DNA from: Serpula lacrymans var. lacrymans S7.9
Taxonomy: Eukaryota; Basidiomycota; Agaricomycetes; Boletales; Serpulaceae
DNA: 64,000 bases
Reading direction: 5' to 3'
Assembly: GCF_000218685.1 (NCBI RefSeq)
Contig: NW_006763308.1
Coordinates: 496,001 to 560,000, forward strand
Part shown: positions 42,121 through 53,410 of the stretch, in pieces
How positions within the stretch are numbered: the first letter of the stretch is position 1
How the letters are laid out: the number at the start of each line of letters is the position of its first letter
The notes under the pieces: model-generated
What the model saw: the letters and a program-made list of their open reading frames with translations, nothing else
The model's database searches: none
What the model was told of the DNA's origin: nothing
Made by a program: the position numbers and the translations under genes

Positions 42121-42574
42121 AAGGAGGTGTGATTCTACTCTGTGAGTTATTGAGTAGTCATTACTTCTCATTGTACGGCATGAAAAATCAAAATAAAGTA
42201 ACTACCAGTAAAAAGGGGTAGCTATAGTAGCAACTGGTCTGAACATCTCATTGGAGATTCAATTTATCTCAATGCACCTACGGGTTGTATTTGAAACTAA
42301 GATCCAAGACTGGAATTCAAGACTAAATAGAATTGAGTCAAAGAGCTTGGAAAAAAAGAAGAGTACGCACCCTGTCCAACAATTTTGCAATGATACATTC
42401 TTGCCCAATATCCTCAGGTACATATGCTAAGCAACTGAAGTGCAAAACTATATCACTCAGCTTTAGTATGCATGGGTGGAATTTGAAGTGATTGTAATAC
42501 AATTGGGTACCCAGGTTCTCAAAGGCGAGAAATAGATCCTTATCCTTGTCTGATGGAGAAAAGCTTTCATATTC
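42121..42574. other. No gene seen
   Basis: Flank between the long-TIR element and the Tnp2-like fragments. No coding signal or repeat was recognised. Confidence 0.4.
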
Positions 42575-43346
42575 TTAAACTACAAGAAATTTTTCATTGG
42601 TTGAGCGGTCCATGACTGCAACACAGTGATGTAAAATATCTGGCATGTTTGTCCGGCGGTAATGGCTCCAGCAACTGTCAGAAATTTGAACAGCACAAAT
42701 GAGTTTCTGAGAGAACTCTTCGGAGTCGAGAATGAAACTCCATCCAATTTCACACTTTTGATGGATCAAGCCTTGTGATCTAGAAGGTATATGTTGGTAC
42801 CTTTGACATCATTATCCCATTGTATAAATTATAATTGATATGGTGAAGATCCAGCATTGAGTTTGTCCAATAAAGCTTTGTACACATCTTCAGATAATTC
42901 CATCCAGTCAGCTATACTAAAGATTGAGGTTGTTTCATAGCTGAGGAAATTGCTGAGAAGGGAGCTATTAGGCTCAATAAAAGCTTGGTGAAAAGACTTC
43001 ATCATCAAATCATAAAGTTCAGTCTGTGGAAATTTGATGTGGGATGCAAATGCCCTTAGATTTGCTCCTATACAGAAATATTTTAGGAAGCTTTTCTCCA
43101 TTTCTCCTGAAAATAGCAGGCACATCAGTTTTTATGCACTAGAGTTCTATGTCCATACAAACCTGGTTTTTGATTGGAGTTTAGGTTATGAATGATCCCA
43201 TTGTAGTGCTCAAATAGAAAAGCCCACCAACTGTGGATGGGGCTGAATAATGATAGGCATTTATCAAGGTGGAGCGAGAGATGGTGGTTTGGTTGCAGCT
43301 GATGGTTGGCAAAGAGCTCACAGAAAGTCTTGAGTTCGCAAGTCAT
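42575..43346 (-). pseudogene. Tnp2-like (CACTA-type) transposase fragments
   Basis: Minus-strand pieces in order: FCELFANHQLQPNHHLSLH and PIHSWWAFLFEHYNGIIHN (43346-43125), then GEMEKSFLKYFCIGANLRAF (43125 down), then weaker C-terminal pieces to 42575. The order N-H-H-x-x-x-H, G/S-P-x-H-S-W-W-x-F-x-F-E, N-G-x-x, then GELE resembles the DUF4218-like segment of Tnp2/CACTA transposases in Agaricomycetes. Further minus-strand scraps upstream to about 44300 (for example SLKQLRKGYVMAFVIL near 43960) may belong to the same gene. The family call comes from pattern memory only. Confidence 0.5.
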
Positions 43347-44300
43347 GTGGAAGTTGTATAATGTGATTCAGGTAGAGGATGTCAAGTGTTTGACAGAGAT
43401 TTCAACCGCTATTACAAGATCAATGAAGTTACGCAGGAGGAACTTCTCCTTGCTGATTGAAGTAGCAACTCCCCATGTTGGTATGAGAAATGGGACAAGG
43501 CTCACAATACATACAGTACACCACTAATTTACCTTCAGCTTTCCGTGACTGGGACTTCCAAAATTATGGGGTGGCTGAACCATCCATGACGGGTATGACA
43601 CATTTTTTATATTTGCCTGGATCTTGTTTAGGTGCTCCTTAGGGGGAGGCAGAACTTGTACATGTCTGGATGTTCCATTCCTTGCAATACAAAATTGGTT
43701 GTTGCATCATTCAGCACTATTGGTATACAAATATTTCTGCCTGGATTTTCATAGTACTAGGAATGAAAAGCGTGAAAAGTAGTCAGTAGTGCTCAGATGT
43801 CAGCATAAATATGTCTCACCCAGTTTAACAGGGCATTTATATATGCTGTTTTTTTGAACAGACTTCACTCTACTATGACTTCATTGAGGATAACAAAAGC
43901 CATCACATAGCCTTTACGCAGCTGTTTCAAAGATTTGATGACAGCTTCTTGATACCTCATTGACCCTTCTTGATTTTAATTGCCTGTTGCTTTGGGCTGT
44001 GAGGTTTTATCTTCTTTGGGTTTTTTTCACTGCTTTTGATATCAATACCCCACACCTGCCTACAGTAATGCTGAAATTCACCTAAAAACAAGTTATGCAT
44101 AACATCTAGCATGGTAAATTTTGTCACATCCCAGTAGGGTAGGTGAAGGAGTTTGGACTAATGCACCAACCATGACAGTTTCCGCTCAAGTTTGTTCTAC
44201 AGATAATCCTTGATCTGATAATACAATTCAAGTTGGCCAAGCAGGCATTGCAGCATTACTTGAACTATTAAAAAAAGGGAGTACATAACACATATTCAAA

Positions 44301-44849
44301 CAAAATGAAGACCTTGGAGTCTATATACAGCAGCATATACACATGATAAGGCCATGATGATTGCAAATTTACAGCCCCAGTAGAACATACACCACTGCAA
44401 TTTTGAAAATTCCCACCAGTTTCTAAATTGGTAAGTGATCATCAGGTTTTCTATGGAACACCATTGGCTCCAACCTGAAGTGGGATGGCCTACTAAAAGG
44501 TAAGCATATGATCAAAAACATCTAAAGAGATGACTAACTAGAGGTGCAGTTATGTGTTTCAGCGAGGATTTCACACCCCTCAAGCTGGCATGGGGACTGG
44601 ACACAGGACTCAGGGTAGACTGAGTACTAGTGGAATTCTTGCGTGGACGTTAACAAGTCAGTGGGCTGTTGCTCTTTTTTTGTGAATTGCTGGTTTTAGA
44701 CATGGTTATCAGAAGCTTAGGAGGGGAGGTGCTAAGGTGCAGATACGGTGAGCTTGTAGTCTTCCCAATTTGGGTGGATATTTGTACTAATATCACAATG
44801 GGCAACACCCTACTTGTATATGTGAGAAATGGACAGGACCCCAAAACTC
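44301..44849. other. No gene seen
   Basis: Non-coding by inspection. Short open frames on both strands near 44650-44880 mirror each other and have no motif. Confidence 0.4.
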
Positions 44850-45114
44850 TATTAAGAACAAAGCTTGAAGGAAGTGTCTAGCCACTTGCTGAGAGCAATC
44901 AGGGACTGGAACTAGAGTCCAATGTGAGTAACTAGAGAATAGGAAGCATTGGACTCTGCAGTACTGTCCAAAGTTTTGTAAACAAAGGTAAACAAAGCAG
45001 CCACAAAGGCGAAATAATAGAGAACACAATCAATAGTGAATGATAGAAGAATAGATAGAGAAAGGAATGAAAATATATAGGTAGCACAAAGGTGCAGAAT
45101 CACCAAAACTAACA
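44850..45114 (-). mobile_element. Family E LTR, inverted second copy
   Basis: Reverse complement of 14587-14906, lacking the internal duplication. Ends TATTAAGAAC ... CTAACA. Flanks AACTC and GGAAC do not match, so either the duplication has decayed or one side is rearranged. Confidence 0.75.
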
Positions 45115-45122
45115 GGAACTTC

Positions 45123-46126
45123 TCAATCTCCAGCCGTCCACACTTCTCCTTCTCTATGACCACTATTCAGCACTGGTAGCATTGTTTTTGACTTGTACTT
45201 ACCTTTGGGGGTCTCGTCCTTTCGAGGTGTGTAGGTCCCGTCCTTTTTGAACTTTTTCTTCAGACCTTTTCTAACGTCTTCATTGTCTCCCTTGCCATTG
45301 GAATCTTTGTTCAGTCCTCTCTTTTTTTTCAACACCTTCTTTCTCATCCTTTCAAGCTCCGCTTCAGCTTTTGCCAACTTTGCTGGAAGGTCAGGATGCT
45401 CTACTTTGCTTTGCTGTTCTGCTTGACTGTCTTGACTTTGGTCTAGATTGTGGTGTTTGTTGCCCTTGTCCGCTCTTTCCCTTGTCTCCACCTCATGAGC
45501 CTGGCTTACATTATCAGCTATTCCTTCACACTCCTTGTCCACCTCCCCCGGCTCTGTATCAATTTCCTTGCCCCTTCCACCGCCCCCCCTACAACCGCCA
45601 GTCCCCTCGCTCCCTCTGTTGGTTGGTCCGCCCTTGTCTTGCTCTCAGCTACTATCCCTCGCATAGACTTGCGGTGTTTACCTGCCTAGACTTGGCCCCT
45701 GCTACGTCCACTCATTAGTAATTTACCCTTCAGATGGATCATCTCTTACTCACCTATTTTTGCAGCTTCTAACTTTTTTTTAGCCCTCTCACAGCCATTT
45801 TTAAGCGTAACAAGTTCGGACTTTGCAATACTCAAAGAGCCTTCAACAGGTGAGCTCATATTGTCAGCTGGTGAATCTGCAAGGCAGAAGTCAAACATTA
45901 TACCTACTCCACCACCTTTTTGTTTCTTATCCCTCTTACTAATGATTTCCTTGATTTCAGCATTTTTTTCAGTGATTCTTTTTTCAAAGGCTAAAACAAC
46001 ATCCCACAGATCCTTCTGGGTAGGTTGTGCCTCTAATAGCCCCCAAAAAAAAGATTAGTTTACTGACTTGTCTTTCTTTAAATCACAGCTATCCTCACCT
46101 TGGTTTTGTTCAGTAGGGACATCCAT
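45123..46126 (-). CDS. Hypothetical spliced gene, charged coiled-coil protein
   Basis: A minus-strand reading starts at ATG 46126 (MDVPTEQNQ, followed by GTGAGG) and continues through short introns. Exon 2: AQPTQKDLWDVVLAFEKRI, then KEIISKRDKKQKGG and GTAGGT. Exon 3: SPADNMSSPVEGSLSIAKSE, LKNGCERAKKKLEAAK, then GTGAGT. The last exon includes LPAKLAKAEAELERMRKKV and a Lys-rich tail with GTYTPRKDETPKGKYK, ending in TGA just before the family E LTR. The product would be a hydrophilic, Lys/Glu-rich coiled-coil protein; I recognise no family. The third junction (near 45700) leaves stops in some frames, so the model is uncertain. The LTR at 44850 may have truncated its 3' end. Confidence 0.4.
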
Positions 46127-46452
46127 TTGGATTGTATGGGCTGGCAAGGAGTTTGTGAGAGAGAGGGAATGAGGTTACCGCTACCAGCAGAACACTTACA
46201 TTCACGACATTATGACACAAAATATGAAACAAATTTCCATTGATTGATTGACTCGCTAGATTAAAAAAAGGGTAGCCCGAGCCTGGACTAGTCCATCTTT
46301 AGTTTACATGATATTCCTAGCACTGTGACTCAACAAAGTGCCAGTATGGTAGCTATGTACAGTACTGTGTGGTAATACCATGGTACTGCTACAGTACAGC
46401 TCAAAGAAACCGATGAAAATGTTAGGACCGACCATATCGCCAAGAGGGGTAC
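46127..46452. other. No gene seen
   Basis: Flank between the coiled-coil gene and the family A copy A'. A GTACAGTACTGT/ACAGTACAGC near-palindrome is present (about 46355-46407). Confidence 0.4.
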
Positions 46453-49438
46453 TGTAACAACCAAGAGTTAGTTACTCTGGCACACACAGGAACACACTAT
46501 AAAGGTAGTGAATGGGAAGTGGTTACCCCTTAGGCTGCAGAGAGTTTGTTGGTTAACAACAGGAGGACTCGCTGAGGAGTCTCCTGGATCTATTGGGGTA
46601 TATATACTAATACAGAGTGTTTGTACTTATGTACTGTACAGTTGATAAAGTTAGTGGCTGATGATGTCATGGGGCCTAGCCCGCATGACCAGCTCCACTG
46701 TGTGAGAAAGTTGTATCTAAAATAAGAAGAAGGCAATGCGGTGCGAGAAAGAGGAGTTTGAACAAAAGGGGAAATGCCGTGTGGCACCATGTGTAAAAGT
46801 TAAAGTGTACAAGGTTAAAGCGGAGAATGAAAAAAGAAGGAAAGATCCAAAAATTGTGTTATTGTAACACTACCCCCCTTCTAAGGCTCTACTTCCAGGC
46901 GAAACCAAATACCGGAGGTGGTAGTTAAATTTTTGGGCATAGTTTGAAAAAGGGAATTGAAAAGTTTTGAATCCATGCCTCTAAGCTTCCTAGGAGCTGA
47001 GGGATTCTTAGAATAAAATTCGCGAACAGCATTGCAGGAATTGTCCAGATAGGCTTCTGGTTCCCATGCTCTGTCCTCGTCTCCATAGCCCTTCCATAGG
47101 ACTAGGAACTCTAATTTGCCATGCTTCAAGCGTGCATCCACCACCTGTTCAACTTTGAACTCTTTTTCACCTTCCTGGGTGACTACAACTGGTCCGGGCC
47201 GGTCTACACACTGTCCCAGCAGCGGCCCTTTGTAGGGTTTCACACGGCTAATATTGACCATGGGTACTACCCTCATTCGTTTTGGGAGTTCCAGCTCCAC
47301 TGTGTTTGGTTTGACTTCCTTAATCTGTTAAGGGCCAATCCATTTTTTGGTCAGTTTTCTAGACTGCCAATCTTTTAACTTTAAATGGTCGGTATCTAAC
47401 CAGACCAGGTCACCGACCTTGTAGTCAGGGGCCTTAGAGCGTCTATGCTCTGCCCTGTCTTTCATCTGCTCTGCAGTTTTGAATAGTGCCTTGCGCGTTT
47501 CGTCTAAGACAGCCTTCATGTCTTTGGCCATGTTCCTAGCAGCCTTGTTCTTGCTTTTACCAGGCTCTACACCCATTCTGGGGAGGTACAATCTAGTAAC
47601 CTCGAATAGTGCCTTTCCTGTAGCCGACGACTGTTTGATATTATAAGAGAACTGGGCTATCTTTAGCCACTTGGCCCGGATGGAACACCGTTGATAACTT
47701 AGGTTTGATGCCCAGCATCCGGCATAACTCTTTTGTAAATTTGCTAGCAAATTGGGGCCCTCTATTGGAGATAACCATTTCTGGTAACCCATGGATAGAC
47801 CATACAAAATCTTTAAATAAATCTGCCGTACCAGCGGTGGTAATGGTTTTATTGGTGGGTATGAATACCACTTCTTTGGAGAAGCGATCTACTACCACCA
47901 TTATTGAATCATACCCATCTGACTCGGGTAGATCTGTTGTGAAATCAACCGCTATATCTTGCCAGGGACCGGCTGGTATCGGATTCGGCATAAGTTTCCC
48001 GGCCGGCGGTTGATGAGAGTTTTTATCCATGGCACATCTCAGACAGGATTTTACGTATTCCTGTACGTCTTTGACCATGCCAGGCCACATGTAGTTTCTG
48101 GAGATCAACTCCATTGTTCGTTGCCACCCAGGGTGCCCAGCCACTGGAGTGTCATGATGTCTATCTATTGCCTTGATCCTTGCGGACTCAGGCACATAGA
48201 TTTTGTCTTTAAAATGAAGGAGCCCATCTTCCCATAAATAGTTTTCATTGCCATCAAGGCGCGCCTTCTCTTCTGAGGAGATGTCTTTCTTGAAGACTTC
48301 CAAAAGATCAGAATCCTGCCCAATTCTAACATTGGCAACCCTGGATTGGTCTATCAGGGTGACACCTTTGTTATCATCCTCAATGCCATTGGCATGATCC
48401 TCTCTTCTGGATAAAGCATCCGCTTTCCCCATTGAGCTTCCCGGCTTATGAATTAATTTATAATTAAACCTTGACAAGTACACCGCATAGCGGGCCTGTC
48501 TTTGGTTCAGGTCTCGGGCCGTCATGAAGTACTCTAGGTTCTTATGATCGGTCCAAATTTCAAATTGGTGCCTAGCACCTTCTAAGTAGTGCCGCCAGTG
48601 CTCTAAAGCTCTAATGATGGCCAGCATCTCCTTGTCGTAAATTTGATAGTTGCGCTCTGTAGGCAACAAACTATGCGATAAATAGGCGCAAGGCCTCCAA
48701 AGATCATCAGGGCATTTGATCGATAAAACAGCCCCAGTGGCGAAGTCAGAAGAGTCGGTTTCTAACCGGAACTCTTTGTCTAACTCAGGAAATGCCAATA
48801 TGGGCGCTGTTGTGAATGCCTGTTTAAGCTTATCAAAAGTTTCTTGTTCCTTGATGCCCCAGTGCCAAATGATGTCCTTTTTTGTGAGATCATTCAACAA
48901 TCCCGTGATTTTTGCAAAGTTTTTGATAAACCTTTGGTAGAAATTGCTTAAGCCAAGGAAGGCCCTAACTACTTTGACGCGAGTAGGTTCTGGCCAATCC
49001 AAGATAGCTTGAACTTTCTCAGGATCCATCCTGATTCCATTCTGGCCTATGATCATACCAAGGAAGTCTACTTCCTTCACTTTAAAGTTACATTTTTCGG
49101 GTTTGACAAATAGGTCCCGTTCCTGTAAGCGTCGAAGGACTTCTTGCACAATCCTGTCATGCTCAGCCTCATCATCCGACTTCGTAAACATTAACAAATT
49201 GTCAATGTAAATGACGACACAGTTTTCCATATCCGCAAAAATCTCGTTCATCATGCTCTAGAAAGTTGCTGGTGAGTTGGTCAACGCAAAAAACATAACA
49301 AGGGGTTCGAAGGATCCTCGGTGGCACGTGAACGCGGCCTTCCAAGCATCTGCTTCTTTGATTCATACATTATTGTACCCCCATTTGAGATCCATCTTTG
49401 TCAAGATCTTGGCACCAGCCAATTTGTCTACTAGCTGA
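46453..49438 (-). mobile_element. Ty3/gypsy family A, copy A', 3' part only
   Basis: The 3' LTR (46453-46869, reads TGTAACAACC ... ATTGTAACA on the plus strand), the polypurine tract complement CTACCCCCCTT (46870-46880) and the 3' two-thirds of pol are present. The copy ends at 49438 within the reverse transcriptase (SQLVDKLAGA), exactly where the B2 LTR starts, so B2 inserted here. The 5' part of A' is not found beyond B2, because the right B2 LTR is itself truncated. Confidence 0.9.
46881..49438 (-). pseudogene. A' pol: reverse transcriptase end, RNase H, integrase, chromodomain
   Basis: Reverse transcriptase from GAKILTKMDL; the active-site strand reads VVIYIDNLLMF, with Asn for the second Asp of YIDD. 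RNase H: FRLETDSSDFATGAVLS, KEMLAIIRALEHWRHYLEG and IWTDHKNLEYF. Integrase zinc-binding region HHDTPVAGHPGWQRTM ... CLRCAMDK, then VDFTTDLPESDGYDS and MVISNRGPQFASKF, where the second catalytic Asp is now Asn. About 80 bp covering the third acidic motif (QTDGQTERLNQEL in the intact copy) is deleted near 47690, shifting frame. It ends with GDLVWLDTDHLKL and a chromodomain (QVVDARLKHGKLEFLVLWKGYG). Confidence 0.88.
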
Positions 49439-49852
49439 TGTTACGATCTCTATTGAACATTTAAGGACTGCTCATTTCTTTTTACTCATCAGTTATACCA
49501 TCGGACCGATGACTTATTTCCTTCATGTATACTTCCGTTCCTCTCGCATTCACAGTACCTATTATAGTACTTAGTCCTCAACGGACGGACCTGCCCTAGA
49601 TAGGACCTAACTCCTATCACCAATTCCTTTCCATTATAAATACCATGTAACAGCAGTAGTATACTCCAATACAATTCTACGCAGTTTACGCTTACAAAGC
49701 TAGACTCCTAAGATCAGACTTCTACTCAGAAGAAGACCAACTCTCATTGGAAGACCTCCACTCAGAACTACGTTCTCGAACTTGTCTTTGGATAAGTCTC
49801 TTTATAAACCTCGACAAACCCTCAGACTTTGTTAAGCACTTCGTGCATAACA
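49439..49852 (+). repeat. B2 5' LTR
   Basis: It starts TGTTACGATCTC and ends CGTGCATAACA, 414 bp. A TATA box (TATAAATA) lies at 49635-49642. The 90-bp start is repeated at 62909-62997 as the remnant 3' LTR. Confidence 0.9.
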
Positions 49853-49865
49853 AAAGAATTGTATT
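49668..49865 (+). promoter_or_regulatory. Self-priming pair of B2: transcript start and primer site
   Basis: AATACAATTCT (49668-49678) begins 33 nt after the TATA start. Its exact complement AGAATTGTATT (49855-49865) lies 2 nt after the LTR end. This 11-nt pairing is what a Tf1-type self-primed element would need. It replaces a tRNA primer site, none of which I could recognise. Confidence 0.75.
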
Positions 49866-49914
49866 CTAACCAGAAGTCCCACCTATTTAGGTTTGGGAAG
49901 AAAAAGTCAACAAG

Positions 49915-50400
49915 ACATCGCAACAACCAACAACCAGATCCCAGAGAGCAAGAGGAAGCTCAGACAACCCACAAACAGCAACCCCACTGACGTCATCCCG
50001 ACAAGAAAGGATAGCAGCACCACCTCCCTTTCCCCAACCAGACGTAACCCGACTCCACACCAGAGAACAAGCAGACACTTTCTACAAAGCCAGAACACGT
50101 TGGCTACAGTACTATGCAGGAAGCCACCCACAGCTACTGCCCACAACACAACACAATCCCCCAGTAACTGTAGAAAACCTCTACGACGAGAATGACTTTG
50201 AAGAGTTTGCAGCAAGCGGCGACCCAATACCACCTCCCACTCCACAGATACTCCCCGCCGCACCTGCTCCATCCCACATCCCACCACCACACACCATGTC
50301 TAACGCTGCAGCCCCAAAACCCACAATGATCGGGAAAATTGATGACTTCGATGGAACCCCAGATAAAGCCCAAAGGTGGATATTGTCCACTGATCTACAC
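49915..50400 (+). pseudogene. B2 gag fragment
   Basis: It aligns with B1 gag: RIAAPPPFPQPDVTRLH, ARTRWLQYYAGSHPQLLP, TVENLYDENDFEEFAASGDP and IGKIDDFDGTPDKAQRWI. The ATG of B1 is ACA here (start lost). Near 50385-50405 it passes directly into RNase H sequence (LGSPHTIQILTDHKNLTYW in another frame), so the rest of gag, the protease and the reverse transcriptase are deleted. Confidence 0.85.
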
Positions 50401-52436
50401 TTTGGGAAGCCCCCACACAATCCAAATCCTGACAGATCACAAGAACCTGACGTACTGGCAAGAAGCCAGGAAACTCACACCACAACAAAGAAGATGGCAG
50501 CTGGAACTGTTGCAATACATGTTACGATAACACAATTTCCGGACATCTCCTTTCTCTTTTATTCTCCGCTTTAACTTTATACTTTAATTGCCACGCGGCA
50601 TTTCCCTTTCTCGCGCCGCGTTGCCTTCCTTTTACTTTTAGACTTAACTCTCTCACGCAGTGGAGCTGGCCATACGGGCTAGGCCCTATGACATCATCAA
50701 AGCCACTGCCTTCATCAACTGTATAGTACACATGTACAAACAACCTGTAGTAGTATATATACCCCAATAGATCCAGGAGACTCCTCAGCGAGTCCTCCTG
50801 TTGTTTACCAACTAACTCACTGCAGCCCAAGGGGTAACCACTCCCCATCTTCATATTCCCTATAGTGTGTTCCTGTGTGCGCCAGAGTAGATCACTCTTG
50901 GTTGTTACAATACAATTACACCTTGGAGCACGTACCAGGAACCCACATGGTGGTACCCGACGCACTCTCAAGAAGACCTAATTTATACGTCAAAACAGAA
51001 GGAGACAACAATGACACACCAATGATACCCACCTCAGTGTTCCTGTATCACACACAAACAATTAAAAACACAATCAAGCAAGCCATGCTCACAAACGATA
51101 ATTATCCAGGAAGAACGAAGGAAGATGATTGGAGAAAAGAAGAAGGACAGTTCTTTTATCAGAATAAATTACTGATTGACGAAGTAGAAGAATAAAAGAC
51201 GACCATCAAAGATCGCCACAATTCCCTGTCCGCAGGACACCCAGGAAGGCTCAAAACCTACCAGTTGATCAAAAAGGCCTATTGGTGGCCAGGGATGATG
51301 AAACAAGTGGAAGAATATGTGAAAGGATGCGCAACTTGTCAACAAGCAAAAGTAAACACGCATCCCACCACCGTACTATTAATCCCAAACCAGACCCCAA
51401 AAACCACAGAACCAATGAAGTACCTATCCGTAGACTTCATAACTGATTTACCAGAATCTTCAGGATACAACAGTATAATGGTCATGGTAGACCAAGGACT
51501 TAGTAAGGGGGTAATCCTCTCACCTTGTCATAAAACCATTGACGCACTCAAAACCGCACGAATCTTTCACAATTCTATCTTCAAACGATTCGGATTGCAC
51601 GATAAACTCATATCCGACAGGGGACCACAGTTTGCCTCTGAAGTATCCAAAGAACTCCACAAACTCCTGAATATTGAAACTGCACTCTCCTCTGCGTATC
51701 ATTCCCAGACAGATGGACAAACAGAACGATCCAATCAAGAACTGGAGATCTACCTCCGCATATTTTGCCAGAACCAACCACATAGCTGGGCAAAATACCT
51801 TACAACCGCCAAATTCTGTCACAACCAAAGACCATACTCCACAAACAACCAATCACCATTCTACCTCCTCATGGGATATGAACCCCGAGGAATCCCAACT
51901 AAACACAGATCCACAAATGTCCCATCAGTGGAAAGACAATTATCTGAACTACTTAGGGCAAGGGAAAACGCCCTAAAAGCACACGAACTCGTGAGAAGTA
52001 AGATGATGAAACGCAACAACGGAAAGTTCACGTGATTCTCCAAAGGACAAAAGGTGTGGTTAGAGAACACCAACCTGCGAGAAAATGCTACCGAATACAA
52101 GAAGTTCAACATGAAACGCATTGGACCTTTCCACATCCAAGAAAAGATTTCCCCGGTGAACTACCGACTATCCCTGCCTCCCCATTGGAAGATACACAAT
52201 GTTTTCCACGCATCCCTTCTCACACCGTATACGGAAACCAACACTCACGGCCTGAACTTTATCCGACCACCACCTGACCTGGTCAACGAAGAAGAGGAAT
52301 ACGAAGTAGAAAGTATTCTTAGACACAAACCCTGGAAATGCGGGCGCCGCTACCTGATTAAATGGCGCCATTACCCTCATTCCGAAAACTCATGGGAACC
52401 GGAAGAACATTTAACCAATGCCTCTCAACACAAAAC
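50401..52436 (+). pseudogene. B2 RNase H end, integrase and chromodomain
   Basis: ILTDHKNLTYWQEARKL and QRRWQLELLQY are interrupted by a solo LTR; after it comes NYTLEHVPGTHMVVPDALSR. Integrase: zinc-binding HNSLSAGHPGRLKTY ... CATCQQAK; catalytic VDFITDLPESSGYNS, LISDRGPQFASEV and SQTDGQTERSNQELE, all three acidic residues present. Stops at 51193 (TAA) and 52033 (TGA). The C-terminal part has KVWLENTNL, WKIHNVFHASLL and a chromodomain EEEYEVESILRHKPW ... HYPHSENSWEPEE. The chromodomain end overlaps the start of ORF3 in another frame. Confidence 0.9.
50520..50909 (+). mobile_element. Solo LTR of family A in B2 pol
   Basis: It starts TGTTACGATAACAC and ends TTGTTACA, 390 bp. A perfect ATACA duplication (50515-50519 and 50910-50914) flanks it. 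Removal rejoins LLQY with NYTLEH in frame. By eye it is closer to the 5' LTR at 55007 than to the LTR at 60882. Confidence 0.95.
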
Positions 52437-52771
52437 ATGTCTACTTCTAACTCCACCGGCTTCCCTATCACCACCTACTCAATACCCAGCGATGCCAACT
52501 TGCTAGCCGACGAACGAGTGTCTTTTGCCCGTGGGCAACAACACAACCAAGCCGACGTCACTGACGCCATAGAATTAATGTCGGCAAAAGACGCCTATAC
52601 CTATCTCTTTTACGAGACCAAAAAACGCTGCCCCCATGTGTATCACACTCTTTCTTCCATGCATACCTTCCTTGCCATAGACCTCATAGCTGACGAACTC
52701 CTAAAAGCCATAGACTCAATACATTCGTTGGAAAACAAGCATTCGTGGCTCAACAGTCAGGACTTGAGTAT
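52437..52771 (+). pseudogene. B2 ORF3, N-terminal part
   Basis: ATG 52437 opens MSTSNSTGFPITTYSI, then QHNQADVTDAIELMSAKDA, TYLFYETKKRCPHVYHTL and AIDLIADELLKAIDSIHSLE. It stops aligning where element C inserted (AGTAT at 52767-52771) and continues at 61305. The N-terminal half is helical and hydrophilic, with no signal peptide. It overlaps the end of the chromodomain frame by a few dozen codons, so expression may need reinitiation or a spliced or separate transcript. Confidence 0.7.
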
Positions 52772-53398
52772 TGTCAGGCAACAAATACGAAGCTATATAA
52801 CAAAACACAATGCCTGGTCAAGTCCTTGCTGGAAGGCGGTGAATCAGGGTATGAGGTTGAAGAGTATCAGTATGAGCGCAAATCCAAACTAATATTGAAC
52901 TAGAGAACAGTACATCAAGTATGTACTTCTTTATATAGTGAATGGAGATGGTCAGACCAATAAAGGGAAGAATTGAGAAAGTGGTCTGACCAGCCAGCTA
53001 ACCAATAAGAAAAAAGGAGAAGGTGGTCCAATCTATTGTATTTACTAATCGTATGAGAAAATGTATTGGTAAGGGATGTGCAATTGGCTGTATCAGTAAG
53101 CCCATGAGAAGGCGCTGACTCACAACCTTCTTCACTTATCAATATTCCTCCGAAGTATTCCCAGACATAGCACTGGATTGTTACTATGTCATTTGGATAT
53201 CTTCTTGAGGGTCTACAACAAGTCTCCTTTGTTGTAGGTACGATAGGACGTGAGTGTGAATAGAGAATAAGAAGAAAAAGGATAAAAGTAATAAGACACC
53301 TGCTGTAATCTCTAGTCCAAGGGCAAGAGGAGTGACAGGGATCGAGTCTGCTAACCACGACATGACGGGAATGCAATAAGAAAAATCGATTCCTCACA
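52772..53398 (-). repeat. Element C 3' LTR with adjoining polypurine tract
   Basis: TGTCAGGCAACAAA ... GATTCCTCACA, 627 bp. Next to it, TTAGCTCCCCTTTTAT (53399-53414) is the complement of a polypurine tract ending AAAAGGGGAGCTAA, as expected at the 3' LTR. Confidence 0.9.
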
Positions 53399-53410
53399 TT
53401 AGCTCCCCTT

